From NCBI GenBank assembly GCA_020853575.1, contig JADYYP010000011.1:1-64000 (forward strand): a stretch of DNA of 64,000 nt, written 5' to 3'. Made by a program: the position numbers and the translations under genes. Shown piece after piece: positions 17,392 to 30,332 of the stretch. This DNA is from Planctomycetota bacterium. GTDB lineage: Bacteria > Planctomycetota > UBA1135 > GCA-002686595. The notes under the pieces were generated by a model, which was not told the DNA's origin, made no database searches, and saw only the letters and a list, made by a program, of their open reading frames with translations. How positions within the stretch are numbered: position 1 is the first letter of the stretch; each line of letters opens with the position of its first letter.

Positions 17392-19254
17392 TCAGGGAGC
17401 GACGACGAAGGTCCAAGCGTTGGTCATCACCGTGCCCTGCGGCGAGCTCGGCTTGCGGAACCAGCCTTGGACGAAGAGCTGTTGGCCGGGGGTGAACGGA
17501 GTACCCAACACGCCGGGGTGCGAGCTCATCCAGGCCCACAGGTCGAGGCTCATGGTTCCCTCGCAAGCGTTGACGCCGCCGCTGTGGAGCACGGCCGTTC
17601 GCTGGCGCGGCGCCGCGACGCACATCCAGCCCAGGCCGCTCGAGCCCCAGGGGATCAGCGCCGGGCCGAGCCCGTAGAAGAACGAGCACGCGCGCTGCGG
17701 GTCGAGCTCGCTGGCGAGCAGTTGGACGCCGCTCGTGGCGGAGGCGCTCGGACAGCCCAAGGCCAACATCGATGGCGTGCAATCGAAGGCGGCGTAGTTG
17801 AGGGCGCAGTAGGTAGCCCCGTTGGCCTCCTCGTCGACGAACGAGTCGCAGTCTTGGTCGAGGCCGTCGCAGACCTCGATGCGGCCGGGGTGTACCTGCG
17901 CGTTCGCGTCGTCGCAGTCGAGCGCGCTCACGGACCAGTTCGGCGGAGCGGGCAGGCACTGCTGGACCGGCGTCGAGCTCGGATCGCCGAAGCCGTCGCC
18001 GTCGAGGTCGACGAAGTGCGGCCCACACACGCTGCGCACGAAGATGTCCGTGGTCGCGTTGAGGTCGTTCGCGACCAAGGTCGTCGCGGCGCTGTCGAAC
18101 GCGATCACGCGCCCGTCGCCGCTGAGCGCGACGCCACCCGTTTCGCCGTCGGTGTCCAGGCCGGCCGCATCGAAGTCGAGCCGCAGGGTCCCGCGCTGGT
18201 CGGCGACGCGCACGAAGGCGTTGTGCCATGAATTGGGATCGCCGGGCAGGATCGTGCTGTCGTCCGAGGAGAAGGCCACGGCGGCGCCGTCGTCGGAGAT
18301 CGAGGCCGAGCGCACGCCCATGCCTTGGAACCCGAACGGCGGCGCGGGCAGGCTGCGCAGGTCCATGCGCAGCTCCTCGAAGGTCTGCGTGTCGAGGCGG
18401 TACAGGCGCGTGTTGCCGCTCTGCAGGCCGAAGCCGAACTCGGTGTACAGCAGATGGCGACCGCTGAACGACGCGGACAGCGGGGCCACGGCCGAGTCGC
18501 CGGTGCGCACGGAGCGCACGGCGCCGGTGGCCAACTCGAGCCGCTCGAAGTTGGACGCGGACGTCCCGTTCACCCGAAAGGTCATGTCACGGTAGAACGC
18601 GAAGCGACCGTCGCCCGAGAGGCAGCCGTCCGAATAGGCGTGCGAGTCGCTGGTCGGCGTGCCCTGGACTCCGTTGAGCGCCCAGGTTTGTCCGCTGAGG
18701 ATGTCGCGGATCGCGAGCGACGGCGTGGCGAACGACACGCTGTTGTCGTAGATCACGCGCCGACCGTCGGCGCTGACGTCGAACCACCAGGGGGTCGCCG
18801 TGTAGCCCGGACCGGTGACCCAAAGCGTCGTACCGCTGGCGCGATCGCGTACATAGAGGTCGTCGTTGGGGCTGACGTCCGCGGGATCGAGTCCGTTGGC
18901 TACGAAGAACACGTAGCGTCCGTCGCCCGAGATGCGTGGCTCGCGCCCGAATGCCGCGCTGCCTTGTTGACCGTTCGTCTTGAGACTCACGCGCTCGGTG
19001 GTCCCGAGCACACGGTCGCGCACGAAGATGTCGGCGGCTGCGTTGGTGTCGTTGGCGACCAAGTTCGTCGCGCTGCTGCGGAAGGCCACGAAGCGCCCGT
19101 CCGCCGACAGGCGCGGGGATTCGCTGGGTCCGTCGGCCTCGACGCCGGCCGACGACACGCTGACGCGCTCGATCGCCTGGGCTCGAGCGAAGTCCGAGAG
19201 CCACACTGCCGCACACACTGCTGCCACTTTCGAAACGCCGCTCGTCCGTGCCAT
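17392..19254 (-). CDS. Secreted TolB-like beta-propeller with MopE-type metal-binding motif and shared C-terminal module
   Basis: Encodes 620 residues. A signal peptide (MARTSGVSKVAAVCAAVWLS...ARAQ) precedes repeats of the PD40/TolB type: LSADGRFVAFRSSATNLV, DIFVRDRVLGTTERVS and variants, over about 30-410. Residues about 412-475 hold a MopE-like calcium/copper-binding pattern (DLDGDGFGD, DCDDANAQVHPG, EVCDGLDQDCDSFVDE). The final 139 residues (17392-17811) are the shared module, ending FVVAP. The role is probably extracellular binding or scaffolding; no catalytic site is seen. It is divergent from ribBA across a 177-base gap. Confidence 0.8.
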   Translation of the reverse strand: MARTSGVSKVAAVCAAVWLSDFARAQAIERVSVSSAGVEADGPSESPRLSADGRFVAFRSSATNLVANDTNAAADIFVRDRVLGTTERVSLKTNGQQGSAAFGREPRISGDGRYVFFVANGLDPADVSPNDDLYVRDRASGTTLWVTGPGYTATPWWFDVSADGRRVIYDNSVSFATPSLAIRDILSGQTWALNGVQGTPTSDSHAYSDGCLSGDGRFAFYRDMTFRVNGTSASNFERLELATGAVRSVRTGDSAVAPLSASFSGRHLLYTEFGFGLQSGNTRLYRLDTQTFEELRMDLRSLPAPPFGFQGMGVRSASISDDGAAVAFSSDDSTILPGDPNSWHNAFVRVADQRGTLRLDFDAAGLDTDGETGGVALSGDGRVIAFDSAATTLVANDLNATTDIFVRSVCGPHFVDLDGDGFGDPSSTPVQQCLPAPPNWSVSALDCDDANAQVHPGRIEVCDGLDQDCDSFVDEEANGATYCALNYAAFDCTPSMLALGCPSASATSGVQLLASELDPQRACSFFYGLGPALIPWGSSGLGWMCVAAPRQRTAVLHSGGVNACEGTMSLDLWAWMSSHPGVLGTPFTPGQQLFVQGWFRKPSSPQGTVMTNAWTFVVAP

Positions 19255-19431
19255 TCGAAGAGCTTTCCGGGGAGCTTGCCGCTCCGCCCAAAGGTCTGTC
19301 CCGCTGCCGTGCTCGACTGTAACTCCGCTCTTTGGACCCCGACAGCCGGACCGCGGACTCAGCTCGCGGGGCCCGGACTGGCCGGGGGGCGTCCGTCGAC
19401 CTAGGCTGAGCGGTTCGCCGCGAGCCCAACG

Positions 19432-20682
19432 ATGCCGATCAGCCCCATCCAAGACGTACTCGAAGACCTGAAGCGCGGTCGCATGGTGATCCTGGTGGAC
19501 GACCCGGGACGCGAGAACGAAGGCGACTTGGCGTTGCTCGCCGAGCACGTCACGCCGGAGGCGATCAACTTCATGGCGCGCGAGGCGCGTGGCCTGGTGT
19601 GTATGCCGATGGCCGGCGAGCTGTGCGATCGGCTCGGGCTCGACATGCAAGTGCAGAAGAACATGAGCAAGATGGGCACGGGCTTCACCGTGTCGATCGA
19701 GGCCGCGCACGGCGTCACCACCGGCATCAGCGCCGCGGATCGCGCCCACACCATCCGCACGGCGGTCGCACCCGGCGCGAAACGCGAGGACCTGGTCAGC
19801 CCCGGCCACATCTTCCCGCTGCGGGCGCGCGAGGGCGGCGTGCTGGTGCGCGGCGGGCAAACCGAGGGCATGGTCGATCTCGCGCAGCTGTGCAACGCGC
19901 GGCCTGCGGGCGTGATCTGCGAGATCATGAACGACGACGGCACGATGGCGCGCATGCCGGAGCTGGAGCGCTTCGCGGCCAGGCACGGCCTGAAGATCTG
20001 CACGATCGCCGACTTGATCGCCTATCGCCGGCAGCACGAGCGCCTGATCGAGCCGGTGCAGATGGATCTGCCGATGCCGACGAAGTACGGCACGTTCAGC
20101 GCGCACATGTTCCGCTCCAAGGTCGACGGCAAGGAGCACATGGCGCTGACCATCGGCATGCCGGGACCCGGACTGGACGGCCCGCGAACGGCGGTCGACG
20201 CGCCGGTCACGGTGCGCGTGCACTCGGAGTGCCTGACCGGCGACGTGTTCCACTCGCTGCGCTGCGATTGCGGTCCGCAGCTCGACAAGGCGCTCGAGAT
20301 CCTGGGTCGCGAGAAGCACGGCGTGCTGGTGTACATGCGCCAGGAAGGGCGCGGCATCGGGCTCGAGAACAAGCTCAAGGCCTACAAGCTCCAGGACCAG
20401 GGCCTGGACACCGTCGAGGCCAACGCCGCCCTGGGTTTCCCGGCCGATCTGCGCGAGTACGGGCTGGGAGCGCAGATCCTGCGCTATCTCGGCGTGCGCA
20501 GCATGCGGCTGCTCACCAACAACCCCAAGAAGATCGCGGGCCTGGGCGGCTACGGGCTCGAGCTCGTGGACCAGGTGCCGTTGTTCACCGCCCCCAATCC
20601 GGTCAACACGCGCTATCTGCGCACCAAGCGCGAGAAGCTCGGACACCTGCTCGAACCGCTGGAACCGCTCGACGGCCAGTGA
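19432..20682 (+). CDS. ribBA: Bifunctional 3,4-dihydroxy-2-butanone 4-phosphate synthase / GTP cyclohydrolase II
   Basis: Encodes 416 residues covering both first-step enzymes of riboflavin synthesis. The RibB half (about 1-200) shows DDPGRENEGDL, TGFTVSIEA, GGVLVRGGQTE and CEIMNDDGTM. The RibA half shows the zinc-binding CLTGDVFHSLRCDCG (three Cys), RQEGRGIGL with catalytic Arg and Asp-equivalent neighbours, and LTNNPKKIAGL. RibB makes dihydroxybutanone phosphate from ribulose 5-phosphate; RibA opens GTP with loss of formate and pyrophosphate. The length is typical of the fusion. No other rib gene is nearby, and no FMN riboswitch motif is seen in the 177 bases upstream. Confidence 0.97.
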   Translation: MPISPIQDVLEDLKRGRMVILVDDPGRENEGDLALLAEHVTPEAINFMAREARGLVCMPMAGELCDRLGLDMQVQKNMSKMGTGFTVSIEAAHGVTTGISAADRAHTIRTAVAPGAKREDLVSPGHIFPLRAREGGVLVRGGQTEGMVDLAQLCNARPAGVICEIMNDDGTMARMPELERFAARHGLKICTIADLIAYRRQHERLIEPVQMDLPMPTKYGTFSAHMFRSKVDGKEHMALTIGMPGPGLDGPRTAVDAPVTVRVHSECLTGDVFHSLRCDCGPQLDKALEILGREKHGVLVYMRQEGRGIGLENKLKAYKLQDQGLDTVEANAALGFPADLREYGLGAQILRYLGVRSMRLLTNNPKKIAGLGGYGLELVDQVPLFTAPNPVNTRYLRTKREKLGHLLEPLEPLDGQ

Positions 20683-20719
20683 TGGACTGCACCCCCCAAT
20701 CAAGGAGAGAGGAACGCCC

Positions 20720-21247
20720 GTGAAGAAGATCCTGATCGTCTTGGTCGTGCTCGCGGCCCTGTTCGTGGCGCTGGGCCTGATGCTGTCGAACGAGTATCGC
20801 GTCGCGCGCAAGGTCACGATCCAAGCCGACGTGGCGCGCGTGCACGAGCTGTGCAGCGATCTCAAGAACTGGCCGCAGTGGGCCCCGTGGGAAGCCAACG
20901 ACAAGTCGATCCGCACCACGATCGGCGAGAAGTCCAGCGGCGTCGGCGCCTACCAGAGCTGGAAGGGCGACAACGACGCGGGCGAGCTGACCTTCACGCG
21001 CTGCGATCCCGCCAGCGGCGTCGCTTGGGACATGAACTTCATCAACGGCGACACCAAGATGCCGGCCAAGAGCCAGCTCAACTACACGCCGGGCGCGAGC
21101 GGCGTCGAGGTCGAGTGGGTCATCGAAGGCCGCATGGAGATGCCGGTGATCGGGCCGTTCTTCGCCAAGCTCTCCGACCGCTTGATCGGCGCGATGTTCG
21201 AGCAGGGCCTGAACAAGCTGAAGAGCGTGTGCGAAGCGGCCAAGTGA
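20720..21247 (+). CDS. SRPBCC (START/polyketide-cyclase-like) family protein with N-terminal membrane anchor
   Basis: Encodes 175 residues. One hydrophobic segment (KKILIVLVVLAALFVALGL) is followed by the SRPBCC fold pattern: a first strand YRVARKVTIQADVARVHELCSDL, LKNWPQWAPWE, a GAYQSWKG turn, and a C-terminal helix DRLIGAMFEQGLNKLKSV. It begins with GTG, after a purine-rich AAGGAGAGAGGAA stretch. The family binds hydrophobic ligands; the ligand here is unknown. It follows ribBA by 37 bases and may be co-transcribed. Confidence 0.85.
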   Translation: MKKILIVLVVLAALFVALGLMLSNEYRVARKVTIQADVARVHELCSDLKNWPQWAPWEANDKSIRTTIGEKSSGVGAYQSWKGDNDAGELTFTRCDPASGVAWDMNFINGDTKMPAKSQLNYTPGASGVEVEWVIEGRMEMPVIGPFFAKLSDRLIGAMFEQGLNKLKSVCEAAK

Positions 21248-21265
21248 GCCGCGTGTGCAGGTGCC

Positions 21266-21285
21266 CGACGGCGAACGCGCCGTCG
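21266..21285. terminator. Bidirectional hairpin between convergent genes
   Basis: CGACGGCG, a four-base loop AACG, and CGCCGTCG form a perfect 8-base stem between the plus-strand SRPBCC stop (21247) and the minus-strand stop (21293). Its position suits a terminator for both. No T-tract is present. Confidence 0.5.
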
Positions 21286-21292
21286 CGGGCCG

Positions 21293-22324
21293 TCAGGGAG
21301 CGATCTGCAGTGCCCCCGATTCGAACACGGCGAAGCGCGGCGGGTTGAGCCAGGCCAGCGCGCTGCCGGGCGCGACGCGTTTCTGCCAACTCAGCGCCGT
21401 CGCGCCACCGCCGCTCTCGACCACTTTGTAGGCGCGCACTTGCTCGCTGCCGTCCTTGCGCGCGACCAAGGCCACGACCAAATCGCCGCCGGCGACGAGA
21501 TCGAGCACGTTGCACTCGGCGATTTCGTTGGAGGTGATGTCGTCGGCCAACAGCGTCACCGCGTCCGACGTGGTCGGGTCGACGCGCAGCACCGTCAGCT
21601 CTTGCTTCAGGCGCTCGAACCCGGTGCTGCGATCGATCGATTCGTAGGCGCCGGCCAGATACAGGTTCTTGCCGTCGGTGGTGCAGCGCTGGACATAGTT
21701 GAGGTGCATGTCGATCGAGACCCCGGCGTTGATCAACGAGCACTCGCCCTTGGCCGTCGAAACGCGCGCGATGCCGACCTTGGGGTACTTCGCGGAGACC
21801 ACCAAGAGCTCGTCGGGCCGGTCCTTCACCGGCAGCACGAAACACAGATTGGGCCGGCCGATCTGGCGCAGGATCGGCGTGAGGTCGAGCGAGCGCGGCG
21901 GGCCTCCGAGCGACAGGTCGAAGACGTGCGCGCGGTTGCGCTCGATCGCGATCACGCGGCCGTCGACGTAGGCGAGCTCGCTCGGCGCGCTGCTCCACGG
22001 CGCGTCGTGCCACTCCCAATCGACGTCCTCGGGATTGACCACGGCGAGCGCGCGCTCGTAGGCGACGCAAGCACGCCCCGTCGGACGATCGACGGCGGAG
22101 ATGCAGGCGCGTCCCGGGGCTTCGCGCCCGAGCAACTGCGTGCGCACCGCCGTCGCGCCGTCGAACTCCTGCACCTGCGCGTCTTGGAAGCTGAGGAAGC
22201 GCTGGCCGCCGATGGGCACGAGCTGCGCCGCCGAGGTGCGCTTGTGGTGGATGCGGCCGGCGCAGGAGCTCGCGAGGGACACCAACACGATGGCGCCGAG
22301 CGCCGACGGATTCAGTCTCGACAT
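21293..22324 (-). CDS. Putative lipoprotein of unknown function
   Basis: Encodes 343 residues. The N-terminus (MSRLNPSALGAIVLVSLASSCAG) carries a lipobox-like LASSC. The rest is beta-rich, with repeated short strand patterns (LVPIGGQRFLSFQDAQ, LAYVDGRVIAIERN, LLVVSAKYPKVGIARV, LYLAGAYES) that suggest a propeller-like fold; no motif names a function. The ATG at 22324 is preferred to a TTG three codons upstream. It lies 28 bases downstream of the stop of the large kinase gene on the same strand, so the two are probably one operon. Confidence 0.6.
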   Translation of the reverse strand: MSRLNPSALGAIVLVSLASSCAGRIHHKRTSAAQLVPIGGQRFLSFQDAQVQEFDGATAVRTQLLGREAPGRACISAVDRPTGRACVAYERALAVVNPEDVDWEWHDAPWSSAPSELAYVDGRVIAIERNRAHVFDLSLGGPPRSLDLTPILRQIGRPNLCFVLPVKDRPDELLVVSAKYPKVGIARVSTAKGECSLINAGVSIDMHLNYVQRCTTDGKNLYLAGAYESIDRSTGFERLKQELTVLRVDPTTSDAVTLLADDITSNEIAECNVLDLVAGGDLVVALVARKDGSEQVRAYKVVESGGGATALSWQKRVAPGSALAWLNPPRFAVFESGALQIAP

Positions 22325-22352
22325 GGGGGCCAATGCTCGGGATGCGGTTCGT

Positions 22353-25646
<3,294 letters not shown>

Positions 25647-25861
25647 GTGTTCCTCGGCTCTTCCGGCGGCGTGCACCATGGCGCGCAGCGGCGGTCGGGC
25701 GGGAGCCTATCTGTCGCCCGAATGCGTCACAAGCGAGGTCGAGCCCACGCCAGCCCTCGCCTGGGACGCCGGCGCCCGGTTTGGAGCCGCGCACGCGCGG
25801 GTGTGCAGTCGGCCGACATTCTGGCCGATGCAGTCGACGGCCTCGCCTGAGAGCGCCATCC
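25647..25861. other. Divergent intergenic region between kinase and sulfotransferase
   Basis: About 215 bases that should contain promoters for both divergent genes. No clear promoter hexamers, operator repeats or hairpins are visible. Confidence 0.35.
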
Positions 25862-26731
25862 ATGGCCCACGAGCTCGTCCGCGCAACGCACTCCTCCGCT
25901 GCGGCTCCGCCCGCGCCGCGCACGCTGGTTCCGTGTCTCTTGCGGCCCTTCGAACGCCGCGATCTCGCCGAGGTGCCGCGCGGTTGGAGCGTCGGACCGC
26001 CCGACTTCGTCGCCATCGGCTGCGGACGCGCGGGCTCGACGTGGTGGTGGCGCTTGATCGAGTCCCATCCGCGCGTGGTGCCCAATCGACTGCACCAGAA
26101 GGAGCTGCACTACTTCGTGCACTTCGGTTGGGAGGGCCCGAACGAGGAGCAGCGCGCGACCTACAACCAGGCCTTCGCACGCCCGGAAGGGTCGCTCTGC
26201 GGCGACGGCTCGTTCAACTATCTCGCGCATCCCTTGGCGATCGCGCATCTCGCGCGCACCGCGCCGCGCGCCAAGCTGCTCGCCATCGTGCGCAATCCGG
26301 TCGAGCGCATGGTCTCGAACTACGACATGTTCCTGCGGCGGCGCCTGCGTTGGCTGGGCCTCGAGGGCGAGCGCGCCCACGTGACCGCGCGTGTGTCGCT
26401 GTGGGACGAGGCCGTCACCGCTTGTCGCCTGGCGGACGGTTTCCGTGCGGTGCTCGAGCACTGGCCGCGCGAGGACCTGCTCGTGCTGCAATACGAGCGC
26501 TGCAAGGACGATCCACGAGGCGAGCTCGCGCGCACCTACCGTTTCCTCGGACTCGACGAGCAGTTCCTGCCGGAGGATCTCGCGCGTCCGGTCAATCGTG
26601 AGCCGCACGAGTTGCCCGAGCCCGACGCGCGCGCGCGCCGCGATCTGGCGCAGCTGTTCCGCGCCGACGTCGATCAAGTGTGCGCGATGTTCCCCGAGGT
26701 CGAGCGCTCGCTGTGGCGCGACTTCGTCTGA
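25862..26731 (+). CDS. Sulfotransferase family protein
   Basis: Encodes 289 residues. The two PAPS-binding signatures of the family are present: an N-terminal 5'-phosphate loop in FVAIGCGRAGSTWWWRLIE (about residue 45) and the 3'-phosphate site in LLAIVRNPVERMVSNYDMFL (about 140-160). A GDGSFNYL segment and a C-terminal YRFLGLDE are also family-typical. It transfers sulfate from PAPS to an acceptor, probably a carbohydrate or other metabolite, in the cytoplasm; the acceptor cannot be told. The ATG at 25862 is preferred over an Arg-rich upstream extension. Confidence 0.85.
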   Translation: MAHELVRATHSSAAAPPAPRTLVPCLLRPFERRDLAEVPRGWSVGPPDFVAIGCGRAGSTWWWRLIESHPRVVPNRLHQKELHYFVHFGWEGPNEEQRATYNQAFARPEGSLCGDGSFNYLAHPLAIAHLARTAPRAKLLAIVRNPVERMVSNYDMFLRRRLRWLGLEGERAHVTARVSLWDEAVTACRLADGFRAVLEHWPREDLLVLQYERCKDDPRGELARTYRFLGLDEQFLPEDLARPVNREPHELPEPDARARRDLAQLFRADVDQVCAMFPEVERSLWRDFV

Positions 26732-26751
26732 CCGGCGCCATCGCGTAACGT

Positions 26752-28437
26752 GTGGGCGTGGAGTTGCCCGACATCGATGCAGCGCTGCGTGAGCGCTTTG
26801 GGTTGAGCGCCTTCCGCGGTCCGCAGCGGGAAGTGATCGAGGCCTTCGTCGCCGGACGCGACGTGCTGTTGACGATGCCGACCGGCGCGGGCAAATCGTT
26901 GTGCTACCAGCTCCCAGCGGTCGTGCTGGGCGGCTTGACGTTGGTGGTCAGTCCGCTGATCGCGCTGATGCAGGACCAAGTCGACGCCTTGCGCCGCAAG
27001 GGAGTGCGCGCGGCGTTCGTCAACTCGTCGCTCGATGCGACGCAACGCCGCGAGCGTCTCGAGGCTGCCGCGCGTGGCAAGCTCGAGCTCCTGTACGTGA
27101 CGCCCGAGCGCTTCCGCAGCGCCGATTTCGAGGAGTTCCTGCCCCGACTGCGCATCGTGCGCATGGCCGTCGACGAGGCCCACTGCGTCAGCCAGTGGGG
27201 CCACGATTTCCGGCCGGACTACTCGCGGCTCGGCGAGTACCGCGCGCGCATCGGGAGGCCGCCGACGATCGCCCTGACCGCGACCGCGACGCCCAAGGTC
27301 GCGGCCGACATCGTCGGCATGCTCGCGCTGCACGAGCCCTTGATCGTGCGCACCGGCATCGAGCGCCCGGAGTTGTTCCTGGGAGTGACGAAGGTCGAGC
27401 TGGCCGAGGAGAAGGTGCCGCTCCTGGCCGAGCGCGTGCGTTCGATCGACGGTCCGGGGATCGTGTATTCGACCTTGATCCGCGATCTCGAGGCGTTGCA
27501 CGTCGAGTTGAAGCGCAGTGGCATCGACACGCTCGTGTACCACGGCAAGCTCTCGCCGCAGGAGCGTCGCAAGATGCAAGCGCGCTTCATGGCCTCCGAG
27601 CGCGACGTGGTGCTCGCCACCAACGCCTTCGGGATGGGCGTCGACAAGGAGGACATCCGTTTCGTGCTGCACGCGCAGATCCCGCGCACGCTGGAAGCCT
27701 GGACGCAGGAGGTCGGCCGCGCCGGACGCGATGGTCGGCCAGCGTGGTGCGAGCTGTGCTACTTCGAGGAGGACCTGGCGATCCAACAGGGCTTCGTCGA
27801 GTGGGCCAACCCCTCGCGCGAGTACTTGCTGCACGTCTACGAGACGCTGCGCGCCTGGGGCGAACGCGTGCAGGCCAAGGAGCTCGACGATCTGCGCGAC
27901 GAGCTGTTGATCAAGAACCGCGCGGACAATCGCGTGTCGATCTGCCTCAAGTGGCTCGAGGTCCTGGGCGTGCTGGAAGGCTCGTTCGAGACGCACGATC
28001 TGCGATTAGTGCGCGAGCTCGATCCCGCGCAGTTGCCGGAGTCCGTGGGCAGCGTCGACAAGCGCCGCAGCGACCTCGAGGGCTTGCTGGCGATGGCGCG
28101 CTTCGCCGGCGGCGCCGAGGAATGCCGCAGAGCGACGATCGCGCGGCATTTCGGCCTGGCGGAACCCGACGGACCATGCGCGGCCTGCGATGTGTGCATC
28201 AAGGCCAGCACCTGGCGCAACGCTCACTTGGTCGAGCGTCCGACGACGCTCGCGGCGCCGCTGGCCAGCGAACCGCAGTGGCGCCGCGGCGATTGGGTGC
28301 GCGTCAATCACCGCCATCTGGGCCAGATCGTGAAGGTCGAAGGCGAGGGCCGGCGCGTGCGCCTGACGGTCGAGAGCACCTCTGATCTCCAGCGCCGCAC
28401 CGTCGATCCGCGGCGCGACCACGTCGAGCGCGTCTAG
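26752..28437 (+). CDS. recQ: ATP-dependent DNA helicase RecQ
   Basis: Encodes 561 residues. SF2 helicase motifs are all visible: FRGPQREVIEAF (motif 0), TMPTGAGKSLCYQLP (Walker A, about 42-55), VDEAHCVSQWGHDFRPDY (DEAH box, about 141), TATAT, YHGKLSPQERRK, ATNAFGMGVDK and QEVGRAGRDG. A RecQ zinc-binding Cys cluster follows (CRRA...CAACDVC, about 459-483). The usual HRDC domain is missing; the C-terminus is a short SH3-like segment (RRGDWVRVNHRHLGQIV) like DUF3553. It unwinds DNA 3'-5' in recombination and fork repair. GTG at 26752 is the likely start; a second GTG two codons later is possible. It follows the sulfotransferase by 20 bases. Confidence 0.93.
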   Translation: MGVELPDIDAALRERFGLSAFRGPQREVIEAFVAGRDVLLTMPTGAGKSLCYQLPAVVLGGLTLVVSPLIALMQDQVDALRRKGVRAAFVNSSLDATQRRERLEAAARGKLELLYVTPERFRSADFEEFLPRLRIVRMAVDEAHCVSQWGHDFRPDYSRLGEYRARIGRPPTIALTATATPKVAADIVGMLALHEPLIVRTGIERPELFLGVTKVELAEEKVPLLAERVRSIDGPGIVYSTLIRDLEALHVELKRSGIDTLVYHGKLSPQERRKMQARFMASERDVVLATNAFGMGVDKEDIRFVLHAQIPRTLEAWTQEVGRAGRDGRPAWCELCYFEEDLAIQQGFVEWANPSREYLLHVYETLRAWGERVQAKELDDLRDELLIKNRADNRVSICLKWLEVLGVLEGSFETHDLRLVRELDPAQLPESVGSVDKRRSDLEGLLAMARFAGGAEECRRATIARHFGLAEPDGPCAACDVCIKASTWRNAHLVERPTTLAAPLASEPQWRRGDWVRVNHRHLGQIVKVEGEGRRVRLTVESTSDLQRRTVDPRRDHVERV

Positions 28438-28568
28438 CGCTCGTCCGCGGCTACGGACGCGACCGTACGCGAGAACTCGGGACATCCGGCTAGCATCCGG
28501 CCCCAGGTCGGAGGCCCAAGGCAGCGCTCGCGGTGAACCCGTCGAGGGCGTTCGAAGGAGAGATGCAA

Positions 28569-30332
28569 ATGGCGAAGCCGAAATGTGTGTTGCTCGGACT
28601 CGCGTGCTTCGCGAGCTCCGCGTCGGCGCTGCGGGCGCAGGCCACACTGCGCCTGAGCGTCGCGTCCAACTCCGGCGACTCCAATGGCGGCAGTTGCCTC
28701 GATGGCGGTCCCGTGCTCTCGGGAAGCGGCGCGCTCGTGGCCTTCGACAGCCTCGCCAGCAACCTCGTTGCGCTCGCGGACAACAACCAAGCCTTCGACG
28801 TGTTCGTGCGCGACACGCTCAGCGGGACGACGGAGCGCGTCAGCGTGTCGAGCTCGGGTGTGCTCGGCGACGCAGACAGTTACCGACCTTCGATCTCGCT
28901 CGACGGTCGGTTCGTGGCCTTCGAGAGCTATGCCACGAATCTCGGCGGCACGCCGCTGCCCGGCGCCTCGGACGTCTACGTTCGCGATCGATTGCTGGGC
29001 GTGACCCACAAGCTGAGCTCGAGCGCATCCGGCGGGGCCGCGAACGGGATGAGCGGCAACGTCCGGCTCTCCGGCGACGGTCTGTACGCCGCGTTCGAGA
29101 GCGATGCGACGAATTTGGGGCCCACGGACCTGAACGGCGAGTTCGACATCTACGTGCACGAGCACGCCAGTGGCCTGCGCACGCTGGCCAGCCTGTCGAA
29201 CGGCGGCGCACAGGCCAATCGCGGCTGCTACGACCCGGATATCTCCGAAGGCGGGCGCTTCGTCGTGTTCATCAGTCGCGCCAGCAACCTGGTGCTCAAC
29301 GACACCAACGATCCACCCAACGCTCCCGACGACGGCGGAGACGTCTTCCTGCGCGACCGCGTGGCCCAGACCACGGTGCGCGTCAGCGTCTCGAGCAGCG
29401 GCCAACAGGCGACCGACGTCAGCGGTAGTCCCACGCTGTCCGCCGACGGGCGCTTCGTGGCGTTCGCGAGTCGGGCCTGGAACCTGGTCCCCGGCGACTC
29501 GAACGGCAAGAGCGACGTGTTCGTGCACGACGCCGTGCTCGGAACGACGCGTCGAGTGAGCGTGTCGTCGCTCGGAACGCAGGCCAACCAGCACTGCGAT
29601 TGCGGCGACATCTCGGCCGACGGGCGCTTCGTGGCGTTCTACTCCTCGACGCGGACGCTCGTGCCCGGAGACCTGAACGCGGTCTCGGACATCTTCGTGT
29701 TCGACCAACTGAGCGGCCAGATCGCCCTGGTCAGCACGCCCGATGCGGGAGGCCAATCCAACGAGGCGAGTTACTGCCCAACGCTCTCCGCCGACGGGCG
29801 CTTCGTCGGATTCGCGAGCTACGCCGACAACTTGGTGGCCGGCGACGGCAACGGAGACGCCGACGCCTTCCTGCGCGACCGTGGCTTGGACTACGTCGGG
29901 ACCTTCTGCACCGCGGGCACGACGACGAACGGCTGCACGGCCTCGATCCAAGGCAGTGGAACGCCGAGCGCCTCCGGCAGCTCGAGCTTCGTGATCCAGG
30001 CGAGCGCTCTGGAGGGGCAGCGCCAGGGGCTGCTGTTCTACGGACTGGACGACGGCGCGTTCACGCCGCTCCCGTGGGGCACGAGCTCCAGCTTCCTGTG
30101 CGTGAAGCCGCCCACCCAGCGCACGAGCGCCCAGAGCACGGGCGGGAGCGCGAACGCGTGCAACGGCTCATTCGCCGTCGACTGGAACGCCTTCGTCGCG
30201 TCGAACCCGGGCGCTCTCGGGGTTCCGTTCAGCGCGGGCCAGCACGTCTTCGTGCAGGCTTGGTTCCGCGATCCGCCCAGTCCCAAGACGACCCACCTCT
30301 CCGACGCGCTCGAGTTCGTCCTGCGGCCGTAG
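28569..30332 (+). CDS. Secreted TolB-like beta-propeller with shared C-terminal module
   Basis: Encodes 587 residues. The signal peptide (MAKPKCVLLGLACFASSASALRAQ) is followed by about six propeller blades repeating LSADGRFVAFAS...NLV and DVFVRDTLSGTTERVSVSS (about 30-440). The last 142 residues (29904-30332) are the shared module, ending FVLRP. AAGGAG lies 8 bases before the ATG at 28569; a second ATG two codons upstream lies too close to it. No catalytic residues are seen. It is 131 bases downstream of recQ and probably has its own promoter. Confidence 0.82.
   Translation: MAKPKCVLLGLACFASSASALRAQATLRLSVASNSGDSNGGSCLDGGPVLSGSGALVAFDSLASNLVALADNNQAFDVFVRDTLSGTTERVSVSSSGVLGDADSYRPSISLDGRFVAFESYATNLGGTPLPGASDVYVRDRLLGVTHKLSSSASGGAANGMSGNVRLSGDGLYAAFESDATNLGPTDLNGEFDIYVHEHASGLRTLASLSNGGAQANRGCYDPDISEGGRFVVFISRASNLVLNDTNDPPNAPDDGGDVFLRDRVAQTTVRVSVSSSGQQATDVSGSPTLSADGRFVAFASRAWNLVPGDSNGKSDVFVHDAVLGTTRRVSVSSLGTQANQHCDCGDISADGRFVAFYSSTRTLVPGDLNAVSDIFVFDQLSGQIALVSTPDAGGQSNEASYCPTLSADGRFVGFASYADNLVAGDGNGDADAFLRDRGLDYVGTFCTAGTTTNGCTASIQGSGTPSASGSSSFVIQASALEGQRQGLLFYGLDDGAFTPLPWGTSSSFLCVKPPTQRTSAQSTGGSANACNGSFAVDWNAFVASNPGALGVPFSAGQHVFVQAWFRDPPSPKTTHLSDALEFVLRP

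Noticed and set aside
19255..19431. Possible FMN riboswitch before ribBA
   Set aside because: None of the conserved FMN-element segments is seen in the 177 bases.
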